A DNA stretch of 64,000 nucleotides, taken from positions 22,622 through 86,621 of the forward strand of contig JAAFIK010000015.1 in assembly GCA_013298665.1 (NCBI GenBank). The letters run 5' to 3'. Source of the DNA: Chitinophagales bacterium (GTDB lineage Bacteria; Bacteroidota; Bacteroidia; Chitinophagales; Chitinophagaceae). Below, piece after piece: positions 33,587-42,193 of the stretch. Both the position numbers and the translations under genes were made by a program. Below the pieces are notes generated by a model that saw only the letters and a program-made list of their open reading frames with translations, was not told the DNA's origin and did not search any database. How positions within the stretch are numbered: the first letter of the stretch is position 1; each line of letters starts with the position of its first letter.

Positions 33587-34810
33587 TTAACTGATTTTAA
33601 AGTGCGACAGGTATTGGTTGATGATGAATGATGCGAGGTATTTGCCATCGTGTTTGCCGGGGTTATTGGTATCTTCAAAAGAGTCGATGATGATGCGGCA
33701 GCCGATGCTTTCTATCTCTTCCTGGTTATACATTACATAGTTTTCTATGTTTTTATTGGAAAAACAATTGTTGACCAGTGCCACGTCTATCAGGCTGGCT
33801 ACAGGCACATCTTCCTGTGCACCGATGCGGAGGTAACGGAGTGCGCCGGTAATAAAATCGTAAGCGGTATAACTTGGCGTTTCATAATCCTCCCCGATAT
33901 TGGTTACAAAGACCTTGAAGGCTTTTTTATTGGCCACGATGGCCTCGGTAAGTCCCTTGGTAATATAACTTGGATAGAGGGAAGAGTGCTGGGTACCGGT
34001 AGAATAAATGATGATGTCTGCATCGCTGATGCTGCGTTGTACACGCGAGGTGATCAGTACCTGGCGGTTCATCAGTTCGAAATAAGCTTCTATCTCGCTG
34101 ATGTCCATTCGGGAAATCAGTATCCTGTCGGGGTATTGGTCGAGCAGGTATATTTTTTTGATGCGTGAGTTGGACCGGAGTTCCACAATCTCCGCTTCCG
34201 AATACAGAACGGTACCGTCTTCGCGGATGGCTACCAGTTTTTTGTCTTCGTTGTTGGTGGGCAGAACAGTTCCCTGGAGTTTGAACAGTTTATCGATGAG
34301 GATGGTGGCTTCTTCAAAATTGCCATTGCAATACAGGAATGCACCGGCATAAATGAGGTTCATGATGCTGCAATCGCTGAAATCGAGCTGTTTGTTTTCA
34401 GCCATTTCGATGAGGCGCGTGGTTTTAACGAGGCAGGACATCATTACGCGTAAAGATTCGCGGATGATGGCATCGCTGAGGGTGACGCCTGCGAGATTGT
34501 CGGACTGGCCGGATGCAAAGGCTTCGAGTCCGGCGAGAATCTCATGGTGATTGACCTCTTTACCGTACCTGAAGTCGAACAATTGCATGACGGCCTCATA
34601 ATCGGGGAGGGTACGGGGTACCATTACCTCCTGTACCTTACGGATATCTGAAGGACCGAGCATGCGGAAAAATGCGCGGATATTCCCTGTTGATTTTCCG
34701 TCGTCGTAGGCATTTACGATAGAGGTAAGGTTGATGCCTTCTGTTGACAGGAGTGTGGGTATCAGGTTCCTTGCACCGCGCCCGCCATTAAAAACGACAA
34801 CATTGATCAT
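33587..34810 (-). CDS. CofD/YvcK-family protein (2-phospho-L-lactate transferase fold)
   Basis: 407 aa from ATG 34810 (MINVVVFNGGRGARN). The N-terminal GGRGARNLIPTLL and NAYDDGKSTGNIRAFF match the nucleotide/phosphate-binding blocks of the CofD/YvcK fold, followed by GPSDIRK. YvcK proteins bind UDP-sugars and affect envelope growth; CofD transfers a phospholactyl group from a nucleotide donor. Here it is in a polysaccharide locus with a nucleotidyltransferase and HAD phosphatase, not beside rapZ or whiA. The frame upstream to 34951 looks non-coding. Function is uncertain between regulatory and enzymatic. Confidence 0.8.
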   Translation of the reverse strand: MINVVVFNGGRGARNLIPTLLSTEGINLTSIVNAYDDGKSTGNIRAFFRMLGPSDIRKVQEVMVPRTLPDYEAVMQLFDFRYGKEVNHHEILAGLEAFASGQSDNLAGVTLSDAIIRESLRVMMSCLVKTTRLIEMAENKQLDFSDCSIMNLIYAGAFLYCNGNFEEATILIDKLFKLQGTVLPTNNEDKKLVAIREDGTVLYSEAEIVELRSNSRIKKIYLLDQYPDRILISRMDISEIEAYFELMNRQVLITSRVQRSISDADIIIYSTGTQHSSLYPSYITKGLTEAIVANKKAFKVFVTNIGEDYETPSYTAYDFITGALRYLRIGAQEDVPVASLIDVALVNNCFSNKNIENYVMYNQEEIESIGCRIIIDSFEDTNNPGKHDGKYLASFIINQYLSHFKIS

Positions 34811-34901
34811 ATTAAAATAATTGATAAATCTTCTTGTGGTGATTAGCGGCGAAAATAGCAAAAAATACTGTATTGCCGTTTTTGACACAACTCTGGTAAT
34901 A

Positions 34902-35205
34902 AGTAACAAGAGAAGAAGTATCCGGTAGCGAGACGGGTTCTCGCATCTCACGTCTCAAATCTTATATACCATATCCTATAATTGAAAACGCCGTGGTGCG
35001 TGTCCCCACGCACCACCAGGGAGTAGCAAGAGAAGAAGTATCCGGTAGCGGGACGGGTTCTCGCATCTCACGTCTCAAATCTTATATACCATATCCTATA
35101 ATTGAAAACGCCGTGGTGCATGTCCCCACGCACCACCAGGGAGTAGCAAGAGAAGAAGTATCCGGTAGCGGGACGGGTTCTCGCATCTCACGTCTCAAAT
35201 CTTAT
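34902..35205. repeat. 120-bp tandem direct repeat, about 2.5 copies
   Basis: Units 34902-35021, 35022-35141 and a partial 35142-35205, differing at only a few positions. Each unit holds GCGAGA-CGGGT-TCTCGC (34928-34944 in copy 1) and an overlapping alternative GAGACG...CGTCTC pairing (34930-34956). Full units also hold a 10-bp stem GTGGTGCGTG/CACGCACCAC with loop TCCC (34993-35016). In copies 2 and 3 the first stem has an A-to-G change that keeps a G-U pair in plus-strand RNA. Confidence 0.93.
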
Positions 35206-35363
35206 GTCAAACCATGGCAAAAGGCAGGATACGCCACTGATACGCCACTGTAAAGGGAAGTGGGATATCTATGGGGGAACACTGGCTGAAAAGGGGGTAG
35301 CAATTAGCTGTGGGGTTGAACCCGCGGTGGCGGACTTTGCCCCGTCATACTCAGTAGCAGGAT

Positions 35364-35421
35364 AGTAAGTATCAGGTAGCAAGACGGATTTTGTCTTGAA
35401 CCGCGGGTCTCGCATCTCACA
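35364..35421. repeat. Degenerate copy of the 120-bp repeat core
   Basis: Shares AGTAAGTATC.GGTAGC..GACGG and TCTCGCATCTCAC with the tandem units. Its stem is different in sequence but still perfect: CAAGAC (35380-35385), GGATTTT, GTCTTG (35393-35398). Confidence 0.6.
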
Positions 35422-35528
35422 CCCGGAGCAGCAGGTCACCCAGCCAAAGCCAGTGGTGCTACCTCAAAAAAGCAGCAGATAACCCATCAGCACTGCCGGG
35501 GATATGGGATAAGGGACAGTTTACCCGC

Positions 35529-36515
35529 CTACATAGCATCGTGGTCGTAGGGACCGGGTTCCCAGTGTGCAGCGATATCAAGCCCTTTGGCATTGTCGCC
35601 TTTCATATATACGATAAAGGGGGTGCGTTCGGTAAGGGGGCCTTTTTTGAAAGGGTTGACCAATAATCCGTTCCGGCGCAATACGGCATAGCCTGTACTG
35701 CCCTTTTTTGCCAGGGAAACAAGCCCCTTGCAGGTTTTATCGCCGGCGATATTGTCTTTGAGCATCCGGAAAAGGGCTTGCTCTGCCTGTTTATCTGCAA
35801 ATCCCCAGTCGAACAGAAAGATTTTATCCGCATTGCGGTAATAGACGACATAACCGGTGATTGTACCGGCTGCATTTGTATAAGCACTCACCTGATACTG
35901 GTGCATGGGGTTGGCGATGCGCCAGCGGTAATTGTCGGGCAGCTTGGCGGCGTGTACAGTGCTGTGCGCATTGCTGCTGAGCAGCAGGGGCCGGAGCAGG
36001 GCTATATCGGTAACGGGGGCAATAGTGCCTTTCCCTTTACCGCCGCGTAAGGCGCGAAGAATGGTTAACTGGCGGGGGTAAAACAACAGTACCAGTTCAA
36101 AAAGCTGTATCCACCCGAATTTGATAAAGCCTGGTGTGGATTGAGCACCTCCATAGCCGTATACCTGGAGTTGCCCCTGTTGCTGCATAAAATCGTAGCA
36201 GTGGAGTGCGAGTAACTGAAATAGTCCGCGGCGCCGGTGTTTGGAATGTGTCATGGTATCGCAGGACTGGTAGATGACCTGCTCACGCCCCTGTACCATA
36301 TACAGCTCGGGAATTACCCCGTAATAAGCACCTACTTCACCGGTTTCCTTATCTACTGCGGTGAAGCCTATAAAATCGCCGGCAGGGTTCTGCGTGTATT
36401 TCCAACGGAAATAATCAATGTCCACCGTAAGGCCAAAGCAATCTTTCATCAATGGCACCAGCAGTTCGAAGCCTGAGGGACCAATCTGCCTGATTTCATA
36501 ATTTTCCGCACTCAT
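35529..36515 (-). CDS. GNAT-family N-acetyltransferase
   Basis: 328 aa. The acetyl-CoA-binding region is THSKHRRRGLFQLLALHCYDF (R/Q-x-x-G-x-G/A form), preceded by GFTAVDKETGEVGAYYGVIPE. The second half (SAYTNAAGTITGYVVYYR) looks like another GNAT-like fold, so this may be a double-domain enzyme. Its start overlaps the downstream end of the deacetylase gene by 4 bp. Possible acylation of an amino sugar in the repeat unit; substrate unknown. Confidence 0.8.
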   Translation of the reverse strand: MSAENYEIRQIGPSGFELLVPLMKDCFGLTVDIDYFRWKYTQNPAGDFIGFTAVDKETGEVGAYYGVIPELYMVQGREQVIYQSCDTMTHSKHRRRGLFQLLALHCYDFMQQQGQLQVYGYGGAQSTPGFIKFGWIQLFELVLLFYPRQLTILRALRGGKGKGTIAPVTDIALLRPLLLSSNAHSTVHAAKLPDNYRWRIANPMHQYQVSAYTNAAGTITGYVVYYRNADKIFLFDWGFADKQAEQALFRMLKDNIAGDKTCKGLVSLAKKGSTGYAVLRRNGLLVNPFKKGPLTERTPFIVYMKGDNAKGLDIAAHWEPGPYDHDAM

Positions 36516-37492
36516 TTTATTATTTTTTGTATTGTGGATTGAAGGGTTTCTGCACGCAGGATGAGTTTTTCTATAGGTTCGCCCCCAATGGTAATCCTGT
36601 TGTACCGCAGATTGTCTGCAGCTCTTTTGCGGAGGGGATTGGTACGTTCGTTGAGTTCTAATACATACCGGTAGCCTGCCTGGCCGAGGCTGTTGCTCAG
36701 GGCTGCTGTGGTTTCTCCGTTGGGGAGGGCAATTACCTCGATAGGGATACTGAGTTTTTCCTCAAAATATTGTTTGGACAACACCACTTCCCGGTACATC
36801 TCTTCGGGATCGGTAATGGTGGCCACCACATCGTGGGAAAGGGTATGGTTACCGATTTCGATATGGTGTTTCATAACCTCCTGTACTTCTGCCCAGTTCA
36901 TCATTCTTACCCCGGCCTGTACGGCATATTGCTGTTCGAGTGCGAGAATAACGGGTTCGCGTTCGCGCCTGGGGCTGCGCAACAGGGTGTAAAAAACATG
37001 GTTGTACCATTTTCTCCAGTCGCCACCCGATTGTTGCAGGGTTGCTGTTGTACCGTCGGCAAAAGTTATGCGGGTATCGGTTATATGATTATTGCGGAGA
37101 AACTCAAAGATGACGTTGAGGCGCTGTGTCCAGATGGTCATATTTTCATTTACACACTGGTAAACGATATTGTGATTGGCGGGTAGGTTGTATTTTTTCA
37201 GTGCGGGCATGGCGTACTGAACAAAATCATAGTACCCATCATCAAAACTCAGGATCAGTAAGGGCTTTTTGGGTTTTGGGTGTTCGGCCAGCCCGGCAAA
37301 TGTGGTAACCGTATAGTGTTTGGCTACATATGCGCAGAGTTGCTCAAATACATGGGGTTGAACCGGGCTCCAGAAAAAACTTTTTTCTTCTGATACCTGG
37401 TGCAGGGAAAGAATGGTTAGTGCATTGGGCTTGAGTATGCTCCTCAGCAGGCGGGGCATACCTGTTTTATATAAAAGCTGATATAGATCCAT
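36512..37492 (-). CDS. Polysaccharide deacetylase (NodB domain) family protein, copy 2
   Basis: 326 aa CE4-like enzyme. Motif 1 is LSFDDGYYDF with the catalytic and metal Asp pair; motif 2 is IGNHTLSHD (H-x3-H). ALPNGE resembles the following motif. No clear signal peptide is seen, so the active site may be cytoplasmic. Coupled to the GNAT gene by a 4-bp overlap, suggesting sequential deacetylation and re-acylation. Confidence 0.86.
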   Translation of the reverse strand: MDLYQLLYKTGMPRLLRSILKPNALTILSLHQVSEEKSFFWSPVQPHVFEQLCAYVAKHYTVTTFAGLAEHPKPKKPLLILSFDDGYYDFVQYAMPALKKYNLPANHNIVYQCVNENMTIWTQRLNVIFEFLRNNHITDTRITFADGTTATLQQSGGDWRKWYNHVFYTLLRSPRREREPVILALEQQYAVQAGVRMMNWAEVQEVMKHHIEIGNHTLSHDVVATITDPEEMYREVVLSKQYFEEKLSIPIEVIALPNGETTAALSNSLGQAGYRYVLELNERTNPLRKRAADNLRYNRITIGGEPIEKLILRAETLQSTIQKIIK

Positions 37493-37583
37493 TGTGGTTT
37501 ATACTGGACTGATGAAGATACAATAATACAGTTTTTTGGTGGAATTGGTTGTAGTCAGGGGGCTGCGCTGACCAAAGCGGAGG

Positions 37584-38681
37584 TTATGCATTATTGCCGG
37601 TTTTAAGCGCATCCTGATAAATCTCCTGAAGCTGGCGTACATGGTCGTTGAGTGTAAAATTTTCGAGTGCTCTTTTTCTTCCCGCTTCGGCCATGGTGTG
37701 CCTGAGTTGTGGATTGTTGAAGAGTTCGCGTACCTGCGCTTCAAAACCGGTGGTATTGGCGAGGTCGAAATACCGCGCCGTATCGGCACACTGCTCCCGG
37801 TAAGTGGGTATATCGGATAGCAGCATGGGGATACCCATGGCCATGCCTTCCAGTACGGCCAGAGCAAAGCCTTCATAAGTAGCCGACATAACAAACAGGT
37901 CGTATTGGGGCAGGAGGGGCGCAAGATTCATCATTTTCCCCATCAGTTTTACCCGCAGCCCATACTGGTCGATCAGTTGCTGCATTTCTGTGCGGCAGGG
38001 CCCTTCTCCATAAATGTGCAACTCAATGGGGAGGTCTTTGAGCGACTGAAAAGCTTTTACCAGGAATACCTGGTTTTTCTGGAGTTTGAGGGTGCCTACG
38101 CTGATGAGCCGCATGGTACCATCCGTCCGCGGCTGCGGTATGGCGGGCTGAAATATATCGGTATCTACAAAATTGTACAGTACATGTGTTTTGAAAGGCT
38201 TGAGTTTGAGGAAGGTAAAATAATCCTTTAATGTATAGGCGGATACACCCAATACAATGGATTTGCGCCAGCGGTAGGTAAGCTTATCAAGCCAGCAGAT
38301 CCACTTTTTTCTGTATTCTATACCATCCGATATGGAGGATTGTACAGAACTGATCAGGGGTATGCGGCGTGGGGTGGCAAGCCTTGCCACAATTGTACTC
38401 CAGTAAAGTGTGCTGTGTACAATATCAACCTTGTTTTCTTTGATGATGCTGCGCAACCGGAAAACGCCCTTGATGAATTGCTTATAGGATTTCAGGTTGA
38501 GGCAATAAAACCGGTCATATTTCAGCTCATCGCCAAATTCATTTTTGTCGTAGAGGTTTACGGCGATATTGTGATAGTTACCGAGTTTTTTTAAAACACC
38601 CACTACGGTTGTTTCTGCACCGGCGCGCCCAAAATCGTCAATAAGGTGTAAAACTTTTTTCTTTTGTACTGAATTGCTCAT
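37584..38681 (-). CDS. Glycosyltransferase family 4 (paralogue of 24374-25459)
   Basis: 365 aa GT-B enzyme. DDFGRAGAETTVVGVL, HSTLYWSTIVARLATPRRIP, YFTFLKLKPFKTHVLYNFVD and TYEGFALAVLEGMAMGIPML correspond one to one with blocks in the 24374 protein. Duplication within the locus suggests two similar linkages. ATG start at 38681, 27 bp after rmlA. Confidence 0.9.
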   Translation of the reverse strand: MSNSVQKKKVLHLIDDFGRAGAETTVVGVLKKLGNYHNIAVNLYDKNEFGDELKYDRFYCLNLKSYKQFIKGVFRLRSIIKENKVDIVHSTLYWSTIVARLATPRRIPLISSVQSSISDGIEYRKKWICWLDKLTYRWRKSIVLGVSAYTLKDYFTFLKLKPFKTHVLYNFVDTDIFQPAIPQPRTDGTMRLISVGTLKLQKNQVFLVKAFQSLKDLPIELHIYGEGPCRTEMQQLIDQYGLRVKLMGKMMNLAPLLPQYDLFVMSATYEGFALAVLEGMAMGIPMLLSDIPTYREQCADTARYFDLANTTGFEAQVRELFNNPQLRHTMAEAGRKRALENFTLNDHVRQLQEIYQDALKTGNNA

Positions 38682-38708
38682 GCGGTTTGTTTGGGTAAAA
38701 TAATGGGC

Positions 38709-39572
38709 TTAACCGGCCACGATTGTCTGCAGGTAAGTGCCATAGCCACTTTTGTGCAGACTTTGGGCAAGCGCCAGCAGTTCGTCTTTGCTGATATAAC
38801 CCATCCGGTAAGCGACTTCTTCGGGGCAGCCGATTTTGAGGCCCTGTCTTTTTTCGATAACACGAACATATTCTGTAGCATCACTCAGGCTGTCGAAAGT
38901 GCCCGTGTCGAGCCAGGCAAACCCCCTGTCTAACACGGCCACGCGCAGTTGCTGCTGCCGGAGGTAAAGGTCGTTGATGGTGGTGATCTCATATTCTCCC
39001 CTGGCGCTGGGCTGAATGGATCTGGCCATTTGTACAACGGTATTGTCGTAAAAATACAAACCGGGTACGGCATAATTGCTCTTTGGCTGTGCTGGTTTTT
39101 CTTCAATACTGAGGGCATTGAAATCCTTGTCGAATTCCACCACACCATATCTTTCGGGGTCGCTTACCGGGTAGGCAAAGATGACAGCGCCCTGCGGATT
39201 GGCCGCCGACCGGAGGAGTTTGCTGAAGCCGCTGCCATAAAAAATATTATCGCCGAGTATGAGGGCTACGCTGTCGTTGCCAATAAAATCTTCGCCGATC
39301 ACGAAAGCCTGTGCCAGTCCGTTGGGTACTTCCTGAACAGCATAGGAAATGCGGCAGCCCCATTGTTTGCCATCGCCCAGCAGGCGTACAAACTGCTGCT
39401 GGTCTTCGGGGGTGGTGATGACGAGAATATCGCTGATGCCCGCCAGCATGAGTGTGCTGAGGGGATAATAAATCATGGGTTTATCGTATATGGGCATCAA
39501 TTGTTTGCTGATGCCCATGGTAATGGGGTAAAGCCTTGTGCCGGATCCGCCTGCCAGAATGATTCCCTTCAT
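38709..39572 (-). CDS. rmlA: Glucose-1-phosphate thymidylyltransferase
   Basis: Makes dTDP-glucose from dTTP and glucose-1-phosphate. 287 aa, full family length, with [11 protein letters not shown] (residues 8-18), [12 protein letters not shown] and [11 protein letters not shown]. It precedes by 16 bp nothing but the rmlB stop upstream, forming an rmlBA pair on the minus strand. rmlC and rmlD are absent from the window, so the product is probably not rhamnose but the 3-amino sugar made by the FdtA/B/C-like enzymes at 47.5-49.5 kb. Confidence 0.96.
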   Translation of the reverse strand: MKGIILAGGSGTRLYPITMGISKQLMPIYDKPMIYYPLSTLMLAGISDILVITTPEDQQQFVRLLGDGKQWGCRISYAVQEVPNGLAQAFVIGEDFIGNDSVALILGDNIFYGSGFSKLLRSAANPQGAVIFAYPVSDPERYGVVEFDKDFNALSIEEKPAQPKSNYAVPGLYFYDNTVVQMARSIQPSARGEYEITTINDLYLRQQQLRVAVLDRGFAWLDTGTFDSLSDATEYVRVIEKRQGLKIGCPEEVAYRMGYISKDELLALAQSLHKSGYGTYLQTIVAG

Positions 39573-39588
39573 GGTTGATTGTATTTAA

Positions 39589-40641
39589 TTACCGTTTGTG
39601 GTATTGCTGATTGTAGTATTGCTGGTAGTCGCCGGAGGTTACATGCGCAAGCCATTCTTTATTGTTGAGGTACCAGTCGATGGTACGCGAAAGCCCCTCT
39701 TCAAACTGCAGGGAGGGTTCCCAGCCCAGTTCTGTTTTCAGTTTGGTGGCATCGATGGCATAACGCAGGTCGTGTCCGGCCCGGTCTTTTACAAAACAGA
39801 TCAGTTGGGCGGATGTGCCTGCGGCGCGACCGAGTTTTTCGTCCATCTGTCGGCAGAGTTCTTTGACGAGTGCTATATTGGTCCATTCGTTGTGTCCGCC
39901 GATATTATAGGTTTCTCCAATGCGTCCTTTGTGAAAGATGAGGTCGATGGCGCGTACATGGTCTTCAACATAGAGCCAGTCGCGTACATTAAGCCCCTCG
40001 CCATACACGGGTAAGGGTTTGTTGTGGAATATATTATGGATACAAAGGGGGATGAGTTTTTCGGGAAAATGATAAGGGCCGTAGTTATTGCTGCAATTGG
40101 ACAGTTTTACGGGAAGTTGGTAGGTATGGTAAAAAGCGCGCACCAGATGATCGGAGGATGCTTTGGATGCAGAATAGGGGCTGCGTGGATCGTAGCCCGT
40201 TTTTTCCGTAAAGAGCCCGGTTTCGCCGAGCGATCCGTATACTTCATCTGTTGAAATGTGGTAAAATATTTTGTCTTCAAACTTACCCTGCCAGTTTTCT
40301 TTGGCTACCTGCAGGAGGGTAGCAGTACCCAGCACATTTGTGGTAACGAAGGCCAGGGGGTCGGTGATCGACCGGTCTACATGGCTTTCGGCGGCGCAGT
40401 GGAGTATGCCGGTAAACTGGTATCGGGCAAACAGGTTGCGCAACAACTCCATATCGGTGATGTCGCCTTTTACAAAATGGTAATTGGGGGCGTTTTCAAT
40501 GTCTTTGAGGTTTTCCAGGTTGCCGGCATAGGTCAGTTTGTCCAGATTGACCAAGGTATAGTGCGGGTAACGGGCTACAAACAGTCTTACTAAATTCGAT
40601 CCGATAAAGCCTGCGCCACCTGTAATGAGTATTGTATGCAT
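39589..40641 (-). CDS. rmlB: dTDP-glucose 4,6-dehydratase
   Basis: Converts dTDP-glucose to dTDP-4-keto-6-deoxyglucose. 350 aa from ATG 40641 (MHTILITGGAGFIGSN); the in-frame codons further up to 40893 overlap the divergent gene and are not coding. The active-site region YSASKASSDHLV supplies YxxxK and STDEVYG is present. Promoter box at 40659-40666. It is the branch point to dTDP-Fuc3NAc or Qui3NAc. Confidence 0.96.
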   Translation of the reverse strand: MHTILITGGAGFIGSNLVRLFVARYPHYTLVNLDKLTYAGNLENLKDIENAPNYHFVKGDITDMELLRNLFARYQFTGILHCAAESHVDRSITDPLAFVTTNVLGTATLLQVAKENWQGKFEDKIFYHISTDEVYGSLGETGLFTEKTGYDPRSPYSASKASSDHLVRAFYHTYQLPVKLSNCSNNYGPYHFPEKLIPLCIHNIFHNKPLPVYGEGLNVRDWLYVEDHVRAIDLIFHKGRIGETYNIGGHNEWTNIALVKELCRQMDEKLGRAAGTSAQLICFVKDRAGHDLRYAIDATKLKTELGWEPSLQFEEGLSRTIDWYLNNKEWLAHVTSGDYQQYYNQQYHKR

Positions 40642-40658
40642 AATAAAATTGACGGCTG

Positions 40659-40666
40659 CAAAATTA
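40659..40666 (-). promoter_or_regulatory. Putative -7 box of rmlB
   Basis: Minus-strand TAATTTTG, perfect TAnnTTTG, 17 bp before the ATG. Confidence 0.42.
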
Positions 40667-40749
40667 AACAAAAGATTGGTGTAATGGCGGATAAACGGGT
40701 AAAGGAACCTTATTCGTGCAGGGAAAAGGCTATTTCGCCCGGAGTTTAA

Positions 40750-40757
40750 TACCTTTG
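40750..40757 (+). promoter_or_regulatory. Putative -7 box of membrane protein copy 3
   Basis: TACCTTTG, perfect consensus, 108 bp before the ATG at 40866. Confidence 0.4.
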
Positions 40758-40865
40758 AACTGCTTTTAACGGCTTTACTATACTGTTTTGGCAAATCATC
40801 ATAAATATAATCCATTCCACGAACGGGCGATCTGTTTATAAAGTGCAGCTCATTGAATATATGGC

Positions 40866-42185
40866 ATGAACAACCTCTCCGAACTGATATCAAACTTAGA
40901 TTTCCTGCTGCTTTTTTTCCTGATAGGGCTATCCTATGTGTTTATGCGCTTTGTGCTGTTCCGGCATATGGACAATCGCTTTTATAAACTTCTTGCGCTG
41001 GTTTTTGCCCTGAAAATTCTGGGTACACTTACAAACAACCTGCTGATCATCTATTACTGGAAAACGGGTGATGCGATCAGTTACTATAATGAGGCTAAGA
41101 ACCTCTGCAAACTGATGCTGAACAATCCACAGAACATCAGGTATCTCTTTGGTCCGGTAGAGCAGTATGATGCATTGATCCGGTCGGACAGTGTACTGAC
41201 GGCCACCACAAGTGGTGCCGGTTTGGAAAGCAATTTCCTGGTTACACGGTTTTGTACTGTTCTTTTTCCCTTTGCCTTTGGCCGGTTTATTACACTTAAT
41301 TTCCTGTTCTGCCTGATTTCGACCATTGCCCAGTTCAGGCTGTACCTTGTGCTGAGCCATCGTTATCCGCATATCAAAAAATACCTGGGTATTGCAGTAT
41401 TGTATATGCCAACGCTGTTGTTTTATGCATCGCCCATTTTTAAAGAAACGCTCTGCTTGTCTTTTATTGCCTTTGCTATTCATCACTTTTACCAGGCGGC
41501 GAGGCGGCACAATATGATTGCCAACAGCATACTGCTGCTGGTTAACCTTATCCTTATTTTTCTGCTGAAGCCTTATGTGTTGTATTCTTTTGCTATTGCG
41601 GTTGTTGTTGTACTCATTATCCGCACCATCTTTCATTTTTATGGCCGTTCTTTTATCAGTGGTACGTTTACGATCGGGGTATTTCTTGCACTTATAGGCA
41701 CATTCATCTATTATATCGATTATTTCGACCCCTATATTGCGGGTTTTGCAAACGCATCCAATTTTTTCCAGCAGCAATATAACGACAGCTTAGACGACTC
41801 CTCATCTTTTGAGCTGGGAGAGGTGGAAACGAGTATGGCAGGGGTATTGCAGAAGATGCCACAGGCTATTTATACCACCTATTTCCGTCCGCATCTCTGG
41901 GAGGTACGCAAGCCAATTGTACTCTTCAGTGCCCTGGAATCTTTTTGTATTCTTATCCTGCTGGTTGTGGCATTGGCCCGGAAAGGTATCCATACGCGGC
42001 AGATGCTTAAAGATGATTTGCCCGCAACCATTATCTTTGCATACGTTATTGTTTTTGGCGTCATTGTGGGGTTAACTACGTTCAACTTTGGCACTTTGGT
42101 GCGTTACAAAGTACCAGCCGTTCCCTTTCTCTGGGTTTTTGTATTGCTGTTATTGGCTTATAAACCCAAAGAAGCAAAAGTGTAA
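40866..42185 (+). CDS. Polytopic membrane protein, candidate Wzy-like polymerase (paralogue 3 of 3)
   Basis: 439 aa, unrecognised family. It has about ten hydrophobic segments, GDA (68-70), MPTLLFYASPIFKETLC (181-197), a polar loop with SSSFELGEVETSMAGVLQKMP, FRPHLWEVRK (340-349) and NFGTLVRYKVP (407-417). It is the most diverged of the three: WSxGxxKD is replaced by YASPIFKE. Plus strand, divergent from rmlB and followed after 8 bp by a plus-strand GT4, so it alone is in an operon with a glycosyltransferase. Confidence 0.75.
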   Translation: MNNLSELISNLDFLLLFFLIGLSYVFMRFVLFRHMDNRFYKLLALVFALKILGTLTNNLLIIYYWKTGDAISYYNEAKNLCKLMLNNPQNIRYLFGPVEQYDALIRSDSVLTATTSGAGLESNFLVTRFCTVLFPFAFGRFITLNFLFCLISTIAQFRLYLVLSHRYPHIKKYLGIAVLYMPTLLFYASPIFKETLCLSFIAFAIHHFYQAARRHNMIANSILLLVNLILIFLLKPYVLYSFAIAVVVVLIIRTIFHFYGRSFISGTFTIGVFLALIGTFIYYIDYFDPYIAGFANASNFFQQQYNDSLDDSSSFELGEVETSMAGVLQKMPQAIYTTYFRPHLWEVRKPIVLFSALESFCILILLVVALARKGIHTRQMLKDDLPATIIFAYVIVFGVIVGLTTFNFGTLVRYKVPAVPFLWVFVLLLLAYKPKEAKV

Positions 42186-42193
42186 GCATCAGC

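Larger units (their letters stand above)
34811..35528. other. Long intergenic region holding tandem repeats
   Basis: 718 bp between the GNAT gene and the CofD-like gene (both minus strand). It contains a 120-bp tandem repeat (34902-35205) and a decayed copy (35364-35421). The short open frame across the repeats exists only because 120 is divisible by three. The rest shows no convincing gene. Confidence 0.7.

Noticed and set aside
33587..34951. Longer start for the CofD/YvcK-like gene at 34951
   Set aside because: It adds 47 residues lacking family similarity and runs into the tandem repeat.
34993..35253. 86-codon plus-strand reading frame with an internal 40-residue repeat
   Set aside because: It lies wholly in the 120-bp tandem repeat; the unit length is divisible by three, so the frame stays open by chance. 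No family resemblance.
39589..40893. Longer start for rmlB at 40893
   Set aside because: It would overlap the divergent membrane protein gene and put about 84 non-homologous residues before the Rossmann motif.
40929..41777. 282-codon minus-strand frame opposite membrane protein copy 3
   Set aside because: Rich in Lys, Gln and Asn as expected from the antisense of a hydrophobic gene; the plus-strand frame has paralogues with conserved motifs.
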